This document shows, piece after piece, positions 11,105 to 23,924 of a DNA stretch of 64,000 nucleotides. The stretch is from Anaeramoeba flamelloides. Its lineage: Eukaryota > Metamonada > Anaeramoebidae. Below the pieces are notes generated by a model, which saw nothing but the letters and a program-made list of their open reading frames with translations, had not been told where the DNA came from and did no database searches. A program made the translations under genes and the position numbers. Each line of letters opens with the position of its first letter. Positions within the stretch are counted from its first letter, which is position 1. The DNA lies in assembly GCA_027625915.1 (NCBI GenBank), contig JANTQA010000060.1, positions 3,658,001 to 3,722,000 of the forward strand, read 5' to 3'.

Positions 11105-14100
11105 TTAATTCTTAAAATACTTTACTATTTCATCCATAGAAGCATTTGTATCCTTTAGATGGCACATTTCAGTATTTAATTTTTTGTTACCAGGCTGTGT
11201 TCTGATTAGATAATAGATATTGGCGATTTCTATATAGGGTTTACCAGCGAATGATTTTGAATATCGTTTAAATTGGCGTATTAAAGATCGGTGGTGTATT
11301 ATGAGTGATTCTCTAAATGTATCTATATCCTTTTTCATGCTTTTCTGATAGTCTCGAACATAAGGCCTAGCTTTAGGCTTTAGCAATTGTAATCTTGCCT
11401 TTTCAATTTGTACCATATTAAGAATTTTTTTTAGATAATGCATCCCATTGGAATCAACAAAAGTGAAATTCTGGCCAGACACCCTTCTAGAATATAATGA
11501 TTTTGATTTTCTGGTGATCATTCTTTCAATAAAGGCATCCAACAAATCATTTTTTTTTAAATAATTAACGAACCCTTCTTGATATTTAATTAATTGGTAA
11601 AAGGCCCTCCAGCAATTTCTATTGAAATTATTATCGCGGTCATCATTAAGCAAATTCTTTAATTTTTCAAAAATGATTTTTTTATTAATAAATGTTTTGT
11701 ATAGATCGTGCACTTTAATTAAATTACGAATACAATCGATGATATAGCTTTTAAAGGGATACGATTCTGAGCCAGAATTTTCGATCAAATGGAACAATCT
11801 TAAAATGTCGTTAAGGCTAAACGATACCTTATGGGCAGATTTGATATCGCTCATTATATCGCTAAACATTTTATTATCTATTGTGAGATTCTGGGAAAAA
11901 AGGCTTCTTTTCTTTTCGTGTATAGGTGTGCTGATTTTCCTTTTCAGAAAACCATCTGTCGATATGTTATCAAGTGATTTGATTGAGCGTATTTTCCTTA
12001 AGCAAGTGAAATAATTGGCCAAAAAGTAGCCAATTAAATTTAACATTGGTGGGTATTGTTTAAAAATTTCCTTTTCTAAATTATCTAAGATTTGCTCAAA
12101 TAATTTTTTAGTAAATAAAGATGTTTCTTGAAAGCCAATCATTTTGGTTGTCTCTGGAAAGATAGTAAAAATTTCTACAATGGAATTTACACAATTCTTT
12201 GTTGGGAATGAGCAAATTGGTATTAAATTTTCTTTATTGATCAATTGTGAAATGGTTTTTAATTTTGATTTCTCAGAAATCGTTAATGGGATAATCCAAT
12301 CTCGATCTTGATCCGGATCCTCTTGTTGTTCCCCTTGGTAATTTTCAATTTTTTTGTCCTTATCTTGAAATAAATCCTCAATGATATAAGTGGTAGATGC
12401 AGAATATTCCTTTAGCCAATTAATTTGATAATTTGGCCTTGTGAGTTGATTTTGAATAATTTGTGACGCATATTGGCTATGTGAATTGGTGGACCTTGAT
12501 AGTTGTCTTAATCTAAATACGAAATCAATTTGATTGCCAAATAAAAAGTTTGAAAAATTCTCATGTTTGAGATGCAATAATCTAATGAAAAGAAATAGTG
12601 AAAATGATGAGATTCTTCCAGAGTTGGACGCTACACCTGAAAATAAAAATTTCGTTAAAATCGTTGGATCAGTATAAAGTAATTCCATAATTTGAGATTC
12701 AATTTCACTCATTTTTTTTTTTAAATATTTTGTTAATATATTTAATAATAAAAATCTTTCATCTTTTAATAAGGTATTAACAAGATTGATATAATACAAT
12801 AAATAAATTTTATTAATGAATTCAATTTGATTTTCGTCACTTGATAATTTCTATTTTTTTTTATTTTAATTGTTTATTTTTTTGGTTTTGTTTATTTGTT
12901 TGATTTTTTGTTTTTGTTGTTGTTTTTTTTGTTTTTGTTTTTTTTTGTTTTTTATAAGAATAAGAAAATAATTAGAATTAAGGGATTAATTTCTCAAAAA
13001 AAAAATAGTGAAAAAATATTAAAATATGTATTATTAGCGATATTCTGTACTTATTATTTTTGTATATGATAACTGCCAAAAAATTAACATCTAAATAAGA
13101 ATAAAAGAAAATTTTTTAAGTGAGAACATGTTTTTTTTTTCATTTTTTTATGAAATAGAAAATTATTAGATTGATTTGATTTCTTTCATCTATAAAAAGT
13201 TTTTACCCTGTTTATTACTATTTTCATTATTATTACATCGGAAATTGTATTTATTGTTTTAAATATTAATGAATAAAGATTTTTTCTCTTTTTTAGAATA
13301 ATTAATTTCGATAAATAACCAAAAAATATCTTTATATAGAATTATTGTAAAATACAAAATTATTTTAAGAAGAAAAGTTTTTATCGATAATTTTTTAGAA
13401 ATACTTTGTAAAATTTTACCAATAAAGTGCGGTGTTATTTTGATAGGAAATTTTATTTTTCAAATAAAAATTTAATTGTAGATATTTCCGAATTAAGCAA
13501 TTTAACCTTGAAAATTCAAAATCGATTTTTTTTCTCAAAAATGATTTGAATTGTTATAAGGATTCTTGTAATAAGATTAACCAATTTGTTAAAAAAAATT
13601 TTTTTTGAATATTTGGTTTGGAACTTGTGTAATTTTTTGAAACAATTAAATGAATTTTTTCAAAATGAAAATTATAAAAAATTTTTTTCATTTTTTGGAA
13701 AAAAGAAAACTACTTTTTTTAACCTTTAAAGAATAAATGAAAATTTTGAATAATAGATCTAAATTTAATTGCTATTTTTGTTAAACTTTTATCAAATTGG
13801 ATTTATTCAATCATCTGTACTTTGATTTGTTTTATTTGTTGATATTTTGATTGAAATATTAATATTTAACACTGCTAACTGATCCATGAATATTTCTTTT
13901 AAAAAACAATACTTTGCAACAGAAAACTAAAAATATGTTAAACAATTTTCAAGAATTAACTTTTTTTTGTTAATAAAAATAATAGGTTTACTAATTTTTC
14001 GTTTTATATTGGAAATATGTGAAATTATAATTTATGAAAATAAACACTAAATTAATAAATTGTTTAGATGGTGTTAACTCATCCATTTCATTAACTAAAA

Positions 14101-17100
14101 CACCATTTTCAAAAAAGTAAAATATTTTTACAGATCAAAACAAGATTTCATTTTATTTTTAAAAAATACTAGTATCATAATTAAGTATTTTTTTTTAGTA
14201 AATTAATTTCGTTTTTATGTTTTTTTTATCAATATTTTTTGTGGAAATTTTGATTAATTTTTTTTAAAATTAAGAAAATTTGATTATCTTTCCAGGTATT
14301 TTTTTTTTGAGTTTTGGTTTTTTTTTCGAATTTTTCATTTTTGGCTTGGCCATTTGAATGAAATGGAGTTTGTATAGGATGTTATATTTTCATTATATAA
14401 ATATATATCCCTTAGCACCCCGGATTTGCCTAAATTTCATCAAGTTTAAAAGAAAAAATTTAAAATGATATTGATGTGCTAATATATTTATTTTGTTATT
14501 TGTCTTGAATCCAGATTTTAATTATAATAAAAAGTCAAAATAGTTCAAAGATAAAGTAGTTATGTTATTGATGTTTTTTTTTGAAATTGGAAAAAAAAAT
14601 AATAATTATTCATTTTTGCATTTTTTTTTAAAGATTTTTATTTTTTTTTAAATTTTTTAAATAAGAAATTTTATTACAATAATAGTAATTCAAAACTCAA
14701 TACATCGATTTATTAATAATAACAATCAAGCAATGTTGTTAATTTTATGATAAAATAAATAAATAAAAAAAGATATTACTGAGAAATTTTGATTTTTTTT
14801 TTTAGAAAAAAATTCAATATATATTTAATCAAGAGAAAAATGAAATTCATTTCTTTAGGTCAAAATTAAAAGTTTAATATGAATAATTTTCTAAAACGTT
14901 GATTTAACTAATAGAAATTACTTAAAAAACAAATAAAAAAAATGTAAAATAATTTTATTAATACGTTGAAATTAAATCAATGGAATCTTTTTTAATAGAT
15001 AAAGTCATCAACCCTAAATTTAAAAAAAAATAAAAAATAACTTTTAAATATTATTCAAATATAATACAATAATCTTCGAAACCAAGAATTTTTTTTGAAT
15101 TTTGTTATTAGTAAAAATTTGAAAAAAATCTTTGTAAAATTCGAATTTTTCAATTATAAATTAATTCAAGATCTTTGAAAAAAAATTTTTGATATATGGT
15201 TCTTTTATTCAATAATATTGTTTATTTTATGTCTAGATTTTAAAAAGTAAAAAATTAAAAAATAGTAAAAATTAAAATTAAAAAAAAATCAATTATTAAT
15301 CTGAGTGTCGAACTGTTGGCTAAAACCATTTAAATTTGAAAAAAAATCTTGTTGAAAAAATTTCCAAATTTTAGAATGTTAAAAAATATATTATTTTTTT
15401 TTAATTTTAATTTATATTTTTTTATATTTTTTAATTATTTCGAATCAAATATATATATATATATATTGCTATTGAATAGTAATCAATAGATAAAACAAAT
15501 TTTCTATGTGAAGTTGTCAAAATATCTTTTGTAATGAATAAATTATTTATTAACGTATTTTAGGCAATGTTGTTACAAAGTCACCAAAAAAATACCAGTA
15601 AAGTATAATGTGCTTTAATCATTAAAACTAAGAAGTTTTTTATGTCTAGACATACTTTTCAAAAAAAAAATATTTAATTATTTTTGACAAAATTTCGATA
15701 TGAAAAAATAATAAAATCAAAAAAACCAAGAAAAATTTTTCAAATGTTAGAAAAATTTGTTTTCAAGTTATTTTTTTATTGTACTTAACTATACAATTTT
15801 TAATTATAAATTTTTCTTTCAAAAGGTAATTGGTTATAAATTCTAAATCTTATATTCCTTTGATAACAATTCAAATTAAAGTTTTTATTTCGAAGGGAAT
15901 TAGGATATTTGGGGTTCTAAGGGATATGTATAAATTTAAATGAATTTTTATAAAAATTTATTAACACATTCAAATTTTATTACACCATTATAAAATGTTG
16001 CATATAAAACATTATCTAACTTTTTTTTTTTATTATTAGTGTATAAATTCCAATATAAATACAAAAAAAAGAAAAATAAAAACAAATATCCAAAAGAATA
16101 TTGTGTTTAAAAAAAAAAGAAATTGGAAATTAAAGTACGTACAATTGTAAATAATTGAATTAATTCTTCTTTATAAGGGTAAATGATAACCGAAAGAGGG
16201 GAAAAATAACTTAAAGCATAAGTGATATTATAAAGATTTTGGAAATCATTATTTTTAACAAAATAATCAATCGTTTCCCAAGAATCAAATTGTTGGAATA
16301 ATTCTTCAATTAGAATTGAAATGTTGCCATGCATAAATTTCGAACTAGAATTTGAAAAAAATGATAAGAGTTTTGATAGGGTTTTTTTTGTTAGCAATAT
16401 TTTGAAAATTTGAAAATATTTATTTGAATTTTTATCATTATTTTGATGTTCGTGTATTAATTGTTCAAAGTCATCAAATAAAATGATTTGTTTAAGGAAA
16501 CTAAATAATTTTTTTTTAGTTGGTAATTTTGAAGAATTTAATTTTTTTTTGATTCTGTTTACATTTCTTTTTGATAACTATTATTTATTATGTAATTAAA
16601 AATTTAGAATTAGAATAAGAATAAGAATAAAAAAAGAATAACAATAATGTTATAAAAAATAATTAATTATTTTGTTTATATAATATATTGAAAATCAAAT
16701 AAATTGTGATGATTAAAAATATAAAATATTCTTCAGAAAACTGGACAAAATTTTTGTTTAAAATCAAAACAATTCTTCAAAATAAAAAAATCTTTTAACA
16801 ATTAATAAAATAAGATTAGAATTCTCTTACTTTTTTCAATTTTTTATTTGCTTCCTGTGATGAGTAATAATTTTCAAATCTGGAACTTAATACGAAATGT
16901 TGGTATTGGTATTTATATGGATAAATTTTTTTTTTACCAGACAAAATACTTTCCCAAGGAAGATTTCCATTTTCATCATAGTTTGAAAGTATAGTTTTTG
17001 CATTTTGCCCATTTGTTGTTTTTTTATTTGTGTTAAATTTCGACGATCTACGTCTAGTAAAAGTCCGCTTATCCTTTTGATTTGAAAAAGATGATTTTTT

Positions 17101-20100
17101 TGGGATATTTAATTCGGTTTGATTTTTTTCGGTAATATCTAAATTATTTGTTGTTTTTGTATTTAAACTTTTTAATTTTGATTTGTCTTCCATTATTTGT
17201 TGTTTTTTTTCGAGATTTTTGATATTAGTATCTATTATATTCTATTTTATTTCACAATTATTTGATTTTTATATAATTATCAAATAAAAAAAATAATTAA
17301 AAAACAAAATAAAAAGCAAAGTTAAGAATAAAAAGAATAGAAAAGAATAAAAAGAATAGAAAAGAATAAAAAGAATAGAAAAGAATAGAAAGAAAAGAAT
17401 AGAAAAGAATAGAAAGAAAAGAATAGAAAGAAAAGAAATAAAAGAAAAGAAAAGAAAAGGAATGTTAATTTTGTTTTAGATTTAATCTTCTTCTTTTGAA
17501 AAGGAAAAAAGTTATAAAAATTAAATTGAAAATATTTTTACTTTTGTTTCATTTGATATTTTTGTCCATTGATCTTTTGTGAACCATTTTCGAACAAAAT
17601 TTTGTTGTTTAATGTTTAAAAGTTTGGGTATATATAATAAAAATGGCTTTTTAGAATAAACTGATAAATTTTTCATCCAAGAATCCCAATTAATAAGTAC
17701 AAAATTTGAAAATTTTTTTTTTTTAACTTTATCATTGAACTATAATTGTGATTTATTAATTGTAGGGTAAAATATAAAAAATTTATAATAAGAGGAACGA
17801 TAGTTAATCAATAAATGATATATACATATACAGAACATTTACGCATTCGCACATGCACGCATGCATGTACGGGTGTTGTAAATAGATCCAAAGTAAAAAT
17901 AATTGTTTTTAAAGTAAAATTAATTATTAATTTTTTAAGGAAAGAAATTACTCGAATAGCTTTCAATCCAATTTGTTCTTCGAATTGATCAGGATGTAAC
18001 GGGATGATGGGCAATGTTTTTACAACTATTTGAGACCATCTTTGATAGGCTCTTACAAATTGCCCCATCGTTTGATAATATTGGGGTCTTGGTTCAGCGG
18101 GGATTAACATCGCGTCCCATGGCTCGGATGGAAAGAAGCCTTTTTGTAATTCTTTAGGTATGTGGACAGAATTTAGGTTATTACTATTCAATTATTTTAA
18201 TATTATAACAATTATTATATTTGTTTTGAGAAATGTTTATTTAATTAAAATAATCAAAAAAAATAATATCTTAATTACACATCAATTCCACTTTCTGCTA
18301 TTTTAAAGAGTTGATATTCTTGTTGGGCAGTAAATTGGATTTTCTCTTCTGGTTTTTCTTCTTTCTCTGTTTGTAAGTGCTTCCTAAATTTTATATAAGT
18401 GAAAATTGAAATAAATTATATTTGTTTTTAAATTGAAATTTTGTTTTTTTTATTTGTTTTTATATTAAGGATGTGTTTTGTTTGAAAAGAATAGAATATT
18501 ACATATTTAATATTTTCTTTTTCTGATCAACATTTTTTGCATCTTTGGATATTTTTTGTTTATTATTATTATCCTTCTCTTTATTATTTTGCTCCGTTTC
18601 TTGCTCGGTATCCTCTTCAGTATTCTGTTCGGTATCTTGTTCGGTATCTTGTTCGGTGTCTTGTTCAGTATCTTGTTCAGTGTTCTGTTCGGTGTCTTGT
18701 TCGGTGTTCTGTTCGGTATCTTGTTCGGTATCCTGTTCGGTATCCTCCTCGGTTTTCTCTCCAGTATTCTGTTCGGTATCCTGTTCGGTATCCTGTTCGG
18801 TATCCTGTTCGGTATCCTGTTCGGTATCCTGTTCGGTATCCTGTTCAGTGTCCTCTTCAGTATCAGTTTCTGTTAAAATTTTTTCGATTTCGATACCATT
18901 TTCTGTTTTAATTATGGTTTTTTTCTTTTTCTTTTTCTTTTTTCTGGTTATCGTATTCACATTAACTTTGGCAACGATTTCATCGGAATCGCTTGAATCA
19001 CTTTCAATTGTAATTTCCTTTTTTTTATTCTTTGGGTTTCCAATAACTTCAGAAGGGCGATAATAATGCACTCCAACACTTTTTGGTAATTGCAGATACC
19101 CGATATATTCCTCAACTAAATCATACCATCTTAAAGTTGCATGTTCAAACTTTACAATCGCAAATTATATATATATATATATATATTTAGTAAGAAAAAT
19201 ATTAATTTTTTTTTTAGGTTTATTAATATTTACTTGTTTCAAATTTAAAAACATTATTGATTATTCAATATTACAAATAAAATATTATATTTTTCATAAT
19301 TAGATAAATCAAATAAAAATATTTTTTTAAAAAAATTACAATTTTGTTTTATTTTTTATGGGCCAATAATTTTGCTATATATTTTTTTTTTATCTCAAAC
19401 ATTTTATTTGGAAAAATTTAACTATATAATTTCAAACAACTGCTGATAAGAAAGTGATTGTATCAAAAAAAAGTTTAGGATAGTATTGAAGTCACTGTGG
19501 AAAGATTTTCGGAAATCCTTTAGTAATTAGGCAAAGTTTGGAAATTTTCTGATCTTCTTTTTTTGAATTCTATTTGGGTAAAATAAGAAGTATTTTACTA
19601 TTAAATTCCACTTTAAAAATGTTATTTAAAGTTATTTTAGAAGAGTTTAACCAAATTATTTTGCCAATTTTTAATCTCATAAATATATAAGGTTTTGCCG
19701 CACTCAAGGATTTACGACATTGGAAAATTAAATTGGTTCAAGTCACTCAATTATTTGATCAATTGACGACAAAGAAAAAAGTCCATCAACTTTCTTGTAC
19801 TGTTTGGAAATCGAACGAATTCCCTTCTTTGTTTAAAAACAATGTCTAAAATCAGACAACGTTTTTGTTTTTTCTCTCAAAGAAATCAATCTCATTTTTA
19901 AAAAAATTAAAAATGTTTGGTCTCTTTTTTCTTCGAAAAAAGGAGAGAAAAAACCATTAATAAAAGATTTTCAAAGTGAGAAAAAAACATTTACCAATTA
20001 TTGAATTTAGAAAAAAAAAAAAAAACATTTTTTTTTACTATGTCGAGTCAAGAAATTTTGGAGGAATGTTCAAAATCGGTCACAGTTAAGAACACACAAT

Positions 20101-23100
20101 ATATGAGGAGTTTCATGTTTGATCGCTTTCGGAAGTTTCTTAATAAGCGGAAAATAAAAGCGGAGATAGAAACCCATTGAAAAGTTGAACGATCTGGTTT
20201 GTTTCTGTACGAATTTAAACCAAGTTTTATCACCGATGTATGAAAATGTAAAATTTAACTTCAGTGATTACAGTAACTTCATTGGGAGAAAAAGATCCTT
20301 TGAAGAGTAAGTTCTTCAAAGTACCAGTGCAAAATAACAAATTGGTTAAAAATGTGTTTCTTTGTTTTTTATTGTGTAGAGTTAGATCTGAGTTAAAAAA
20401 TAAATAGCACCTCATATTGCTTCATTTGTTCAAAAATCACCTTTTATGTTTACTCGTTTTGGTTCTCCTTCCAGACTCAAAATATGATATTGTTCTAGTA
20501 CTAAGATTATATTAATCGTCGTTCTTCGAACTCCTCAACATAATCTTATATCACTTCGAACAATATCATATTTCTCATTCTTCCAGGCCAAACTCGCAAC
20601 ATAACAAGGTGATTGTTTCCAAATCAAATAAATAAAGAACAATACAGAGTTTATTTAAAAAAATTAAATGGAGTATTCAAAACTAAGTAAAAAAATTATA
20701 TCATTTAAAAATTGATTTAAGGATCGAGTCATTACGGTTAAAAATAATTTTCTGAAATGGATTAAAAATTTTTTTAATTTGTATGAGAAACTCAGACCAA
20801 TCAAAAACTTACCAACATATGAAGCGCGATCAATCTCCAAAAATCAACAATCAAAAAAGAGGAAATTTTTAGAAAAAATCGCCAAAGAGAGATACTCAAT
20901 TTTCAATTTGAATGGTTAGAATATATAATTTTGAAAACAACTTTGTTGGTTTTGAAGTTTCGCTCTTTGGCGTTTTTTGAGATTTCTAAGATTTTTTTTT
21001 TCATTTTTTTCTCTTCTCAAATGAGTTATTGTTTTCTCAAGAATGATCCAAAATCCTTACTTTGTCAAATATAGAGAGTTACAATATAACCACAAATTAG
21101 ATTAAATCGAATTAAATTGATTATGTACTTTTAGAAAAGAATTTGTTTTAAATTTTAGAAATTTAAAAAAAGAAATAAGTAATTGTTTTTTTAAATATTG
21201 ATTTTTTGAAATTGAGATTTCTTTTAAACTTTTTTTTTAAATTGAATTTTTTACCAATGAGATCCACTCAAATTTTTTTTTTTGTTATTTGAATTTTGTC
21301 AATAAAAAGAAGGACAATTTTACAATACCCGTTTTGGTTTCAAGTCAACTCCTTGAGTATGGTGCAAATCCACGGTAAATGACTAGACCCTTAATGGTTG
21401 GATTTTAAAAATACATGAGGTTTTCATAAATTAAAAATTGAATTAAGTATAATTTTATGAAATCAAATTTTTAAAAATTATAATAATTTTTATTATTTTT
21501 CATATGGTTCAATTATCTTTTCAAAATATCAAAAGTATCTTTCGGTATTTAGTTATCAAATTATAAAATTAAACAAAAATAAATAAATAAATAAAAGTGA
21601 ATGACGAGATTTGATTCTTCAATTCTAAAAGGTAATTTTACTGTGGAAACGATTTTTTTTTAAAACTAAAAATGAATCATTGTGTTACTTTTAAAATTTT
21701 TACTTGAAAATCTTTGCAAAATATTACAAAAGTAAAAAAGTTGGAAATAATTTTGAGATTCTAAAAAATGTTAAATTAGTGGTTTTTGTAAATAATGGTA
21801 TTTTACAATTAATAAATGAAAATTTTTTCTTTCAAGTTCCAAAATATTTTACTGATTATTAGTTGATAAAAACCCAAAGATCTTTTTTAAAATTAATGAG
21901 AAATGATATTTTTAGAGATTTAATTAAGCTTTTACTGATTGAACTTTTGAGATTAAATTTTAATTTGGATAATTTGATTTTAACAGTAATATTTTTTTCG
22001 AAAATAATTTTTATAACAATTCGGCTTGCGGTAGATTAAATTTTAAAATTAAATCTTTTCAAGTGCTCCCAAAAACAAATTTCTTCCTGTAGTTTTTAAT
22101 TTCACAGAGTAATTAATATTTTTTGATGAACTATAATGTGAAATTCAATAATTTTCAATGAATTATGATGTGGAATTCAATAATTTCCCCATAAATCCAT
22201 TCTGTTCATTAATTGCAAAGTTATAGTTAGTGGAAATTTATAATAGAACAGAAAATCAAATACAAATTTTCAGCAAAAAACTCCCTTTTTGTCAAAAAAT
22301 ATTTATTTTAATCTGGAATAAAAGATCCAAAGAACTTGTACTAGTATTGCTAGTTAGCTTTTGTGTTGTATATTTAAAATTCATTTGGAGCCTCCACCCT
22401 TAAACATGTTTTGGTGATTTTGTTTTTTCAATTCCAAACAAATCCCTTTTATTTCTAGGATCAAATTTGTTTCTTCTTTGGTTATTCAATTTTGTACATC
22501 GATTAATTAATTCAATTGGTTTTATGGATGAAGAAGGAAAAAAGGAAATTGGATCTGTGAAGAAGTTCATCCAACAAATGTAGGTATTTGAAGAAAAGGG
22601 CTATTATTTAGCTCGTTTTGTCCAATAAAAATTGTTTGGACTCCTTTAATGAAAACTACTCAAGAACTAAATTGCATAAAAAGTCTTTTTAAAAAAATTG
22701 TTTCAAAGAAAAGATTGTTTGTTTTGTAATCTACTTACCTCTTCAAAGTTTTGATAATATTCAGGATCTGGGAATTTTGGAATATTGCTCAAATCTTTTG
22801 GTGCTTTGGTTCGGAGGAGATCCTTTTGTTCTTCCCAATGATCTTTTTCTGTTTGAAAATCATTTTCAACTTTTGAAAAGGTAATAAATTTTGAAAAAAT
22901 AAAAAGAAAAGAAAAAAAAAAAAAAAAAATTCAATAAAGAAATGATTAATTAAAAGCAGAAAAAGAAAAGAAAAGAAAATTTTGAAAAGGATTACTATCA
23001 TTTTCAAATTGTGATAAGTCTCCAACTTTAATCATTTCAGATTCTTTCCTGAAAAATAATTGCTCTTCTTCAATTGGTAAGTAATTGATGTCATAAAGAG

Positions 23101-23396
23101 ATCCTTTTCCATCAACAAAAACTGGGAATTTGATTGATTTTTCTTTTTCACTCCTCGAAACCTGTATTTTTTTGTTGGTTAGAACTGGTCCAGAATATTG
23201 TCCACCTAAATTAGGTAATTAAAAGATCAAAATTAAGGTTGGGTTTTATTTTGACAAACTTTTTTGAAATGATAAAAAAGAAAAACAAAAATTATTTCAT
23301 TGGAGATCAATTACCAATCCCTTCAAAGTATCTCACACCTTCTTTTTCTTTTGGAATTTTTTCTTTTTGTTTTGTTTGTGTTTTTTGTTTTTGCAT
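11105..23396 (-). CDS. Large unrecognised 10-exon gene (1398 aa)
   Basis: Exons, in transcript order: 23396-23315, 23205-22996, 22869-22739, 19149-18503, 18383-18279, 18183-17952, 17739-17542, 17241-16831, 16577-16143, 12850-11105. All junctions are GT-AG, keep frame, and total 4197 nt (1398 residues plus stop). The start ATG follows TAAAA. Two related motifs of about 24 residues occur near residues 128-152 (FPDPEYYQNFEEFEHATLRW) and 424-447 (PRPQYYQTMGQFVRAYQRW). Between them, residues about 234-325 are an acidic TEQD tandem repeat after a poly-Lys stretch. The last exon (residues 818-1398) looks all-helical, armadillo-like, with Lys-rich tracts. No catalytic motif is visible. A scaffold role is a guess; a link to the dictyostelid Sca1/ScaA scaffold crossed my mind but I cannot support it. 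Introns 3 and 9 are 3.6 and 3.3 kb; the others are 95-300 bp. Confidence 0.75.
12851..16142 (-). other. Giant intron 9 of the ten-exon gene (3292 bp)
   Basis: Bounded by GTACGT after 16143 and AATAG before 12850, both phase 0. It contains no coding frame of note, many A/T runs, an AT dinucleotide tract near 15451-15468 and a putative element with matching ends at 14406-15926. Confidence 0.75.
14406..15926. mobile_element. Putative 1.5 kb nonautonomous TIR element inside intron 9
   Basis: The left end reads TATCCCTTAGCACCCC and the right end is the complement of TATCCCTTAGAACCCC, with weaker similarity continuing about 20 bp inward. C-rich blocks like this are rare in the surrounding DNA, so the pair is unlikely to be chance. 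No transposase frame lies between them. The element may be a very decayed DNA transposon. Confidence 0.5.
18590..18870 (-). repeat. Coding minisatellite, 12-nt unit (TEQD)n
   Basis: More than 20 copies of a 12-base unit (minus strand, roughly ACCGAACAGGAT) inside exon 4 of the ten-exon gene, encoding TEQD with TEED, TEQN and GEKT variants. Because the unit is a multiple of three, copy-number change keeps frame. The plus strand is open in all three frames here, an artefact of the repeat. Confidence 0.9.
19691..20330 (+). pseudogene. Coding-like relic of unknown origin, antisense in intron
   Basis: Plus-strand stretches here have codon-like composition, richer in G+C than the background, but lie in more than one frame and are interrupted. 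An ATG-led frame begins at 20040 (MSSQEILEECSKSVTVKNTQ). I recognise no domain. It may be a captured fragment of a host gene or a decayed mobile-element gene; it looks broken. Confidence 0.4.
20438..20611. repeat. Long imperfect palindrome (174 bp)
   Basis: The two halves pair around a centre near 20524. Left arm landmarks are CACCTTTTATGTT, CTTCCAGACTC, ATATGATATTGTTC and AAGATTATATT; the right arm has AATCTTATATCAC, GAACAATATCATATT, CTTCCAGGCC and ACATAACAAGGTG. Either strand could fold into an extended hairpin. It may be a foldback element or a small-RNA precursor; no evidence decides. Confidence 0.7.
20706..21160 (+). repeat. Dispersed repeat family D, copy 2 (in intron 3 of the ten-exon gene)
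   Basis: Inverted relative to the copy at 10245-10690 and similar in length. It lies inside the 3.6 kb intron, so insertion of this family contributed to the intron's size. Confidence 0.65.
21790..22000 (+). repeat. Dispersed repeat family K, copy 1
   Basis: About 210 bp resembling 54425-54640: shared AATTAATAAATGAAAATTTT, AAATATTTTACT, TTAGAGATTTAAT and TTGATTTTAACAG-like segments in the same order. Located in intron 3 of the ten-exon gene. Confidence 0.5.
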
Positions 23397-23924
23397 TTTT
23401 ACTAAAGTCAACTGAAAAAATGATTTTATTACAATCGGTTATTATTTATTGATTAACTTTTTTATTAATTTGGGATGTATTTATTGTCAAAAGGTTTTTA
23501 CAAACGGTTTAATCCTTAAAATGAAGTTTTCAGACAATACTCTTTCTTTGGTAAATTTACAAAGTACTTATGTTATCTGTTGGGAAGAAAAGTTAAAACC
23601 TTCTTAACTTTTTTAAAAGAATAAATAAGGGAAAAATTTTCACTATTATTTCGTTTCTTTTCTTTTTTTCTTTTACAAATAGCCTTCGAGTTATTGATTG
23701 TAATATGTGTTGTACATTTTTTTGTTTGGTTCTTTTTTGTTCTCGATTTAGGTCTGAAACTGGATAGTTAATAACCCTGCCTAATATGATTTTTAAATTA
23801 AAAAAACAGATAATGTTGTAAAATTTTATCACATTAAAATTTCTAATACCAATAATTGTAATTATTGATGGGAACCTAATAATTATTTTTCAATAGCCTG
23901 TACATTTTATCTTTCAAGTATAAT

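Larger units (their letters stand above)
19150..22738 (-). other. Giant intron 3 of the ten-exon gene (3589 bp)
   Basis: GTAAGT donor at 22738, TAAAG acceptor before 19149, phase 0. It holds a coding-like relic on the opposite strand (19691-20330), a long palindrome (20438-20611), a family D copy (20706-21160) and a family K copy (21790-22000). Confidence 0.75.

Noticed and set aside
18537-19063. Three overlapping plus-strand frames rich in Ser/Cys/Val or Tyr/Pro/Val
   Set aside because: They are antisense images of the TEQD minisatellite, which has no stops in any frame; the minus strand is the real exon.
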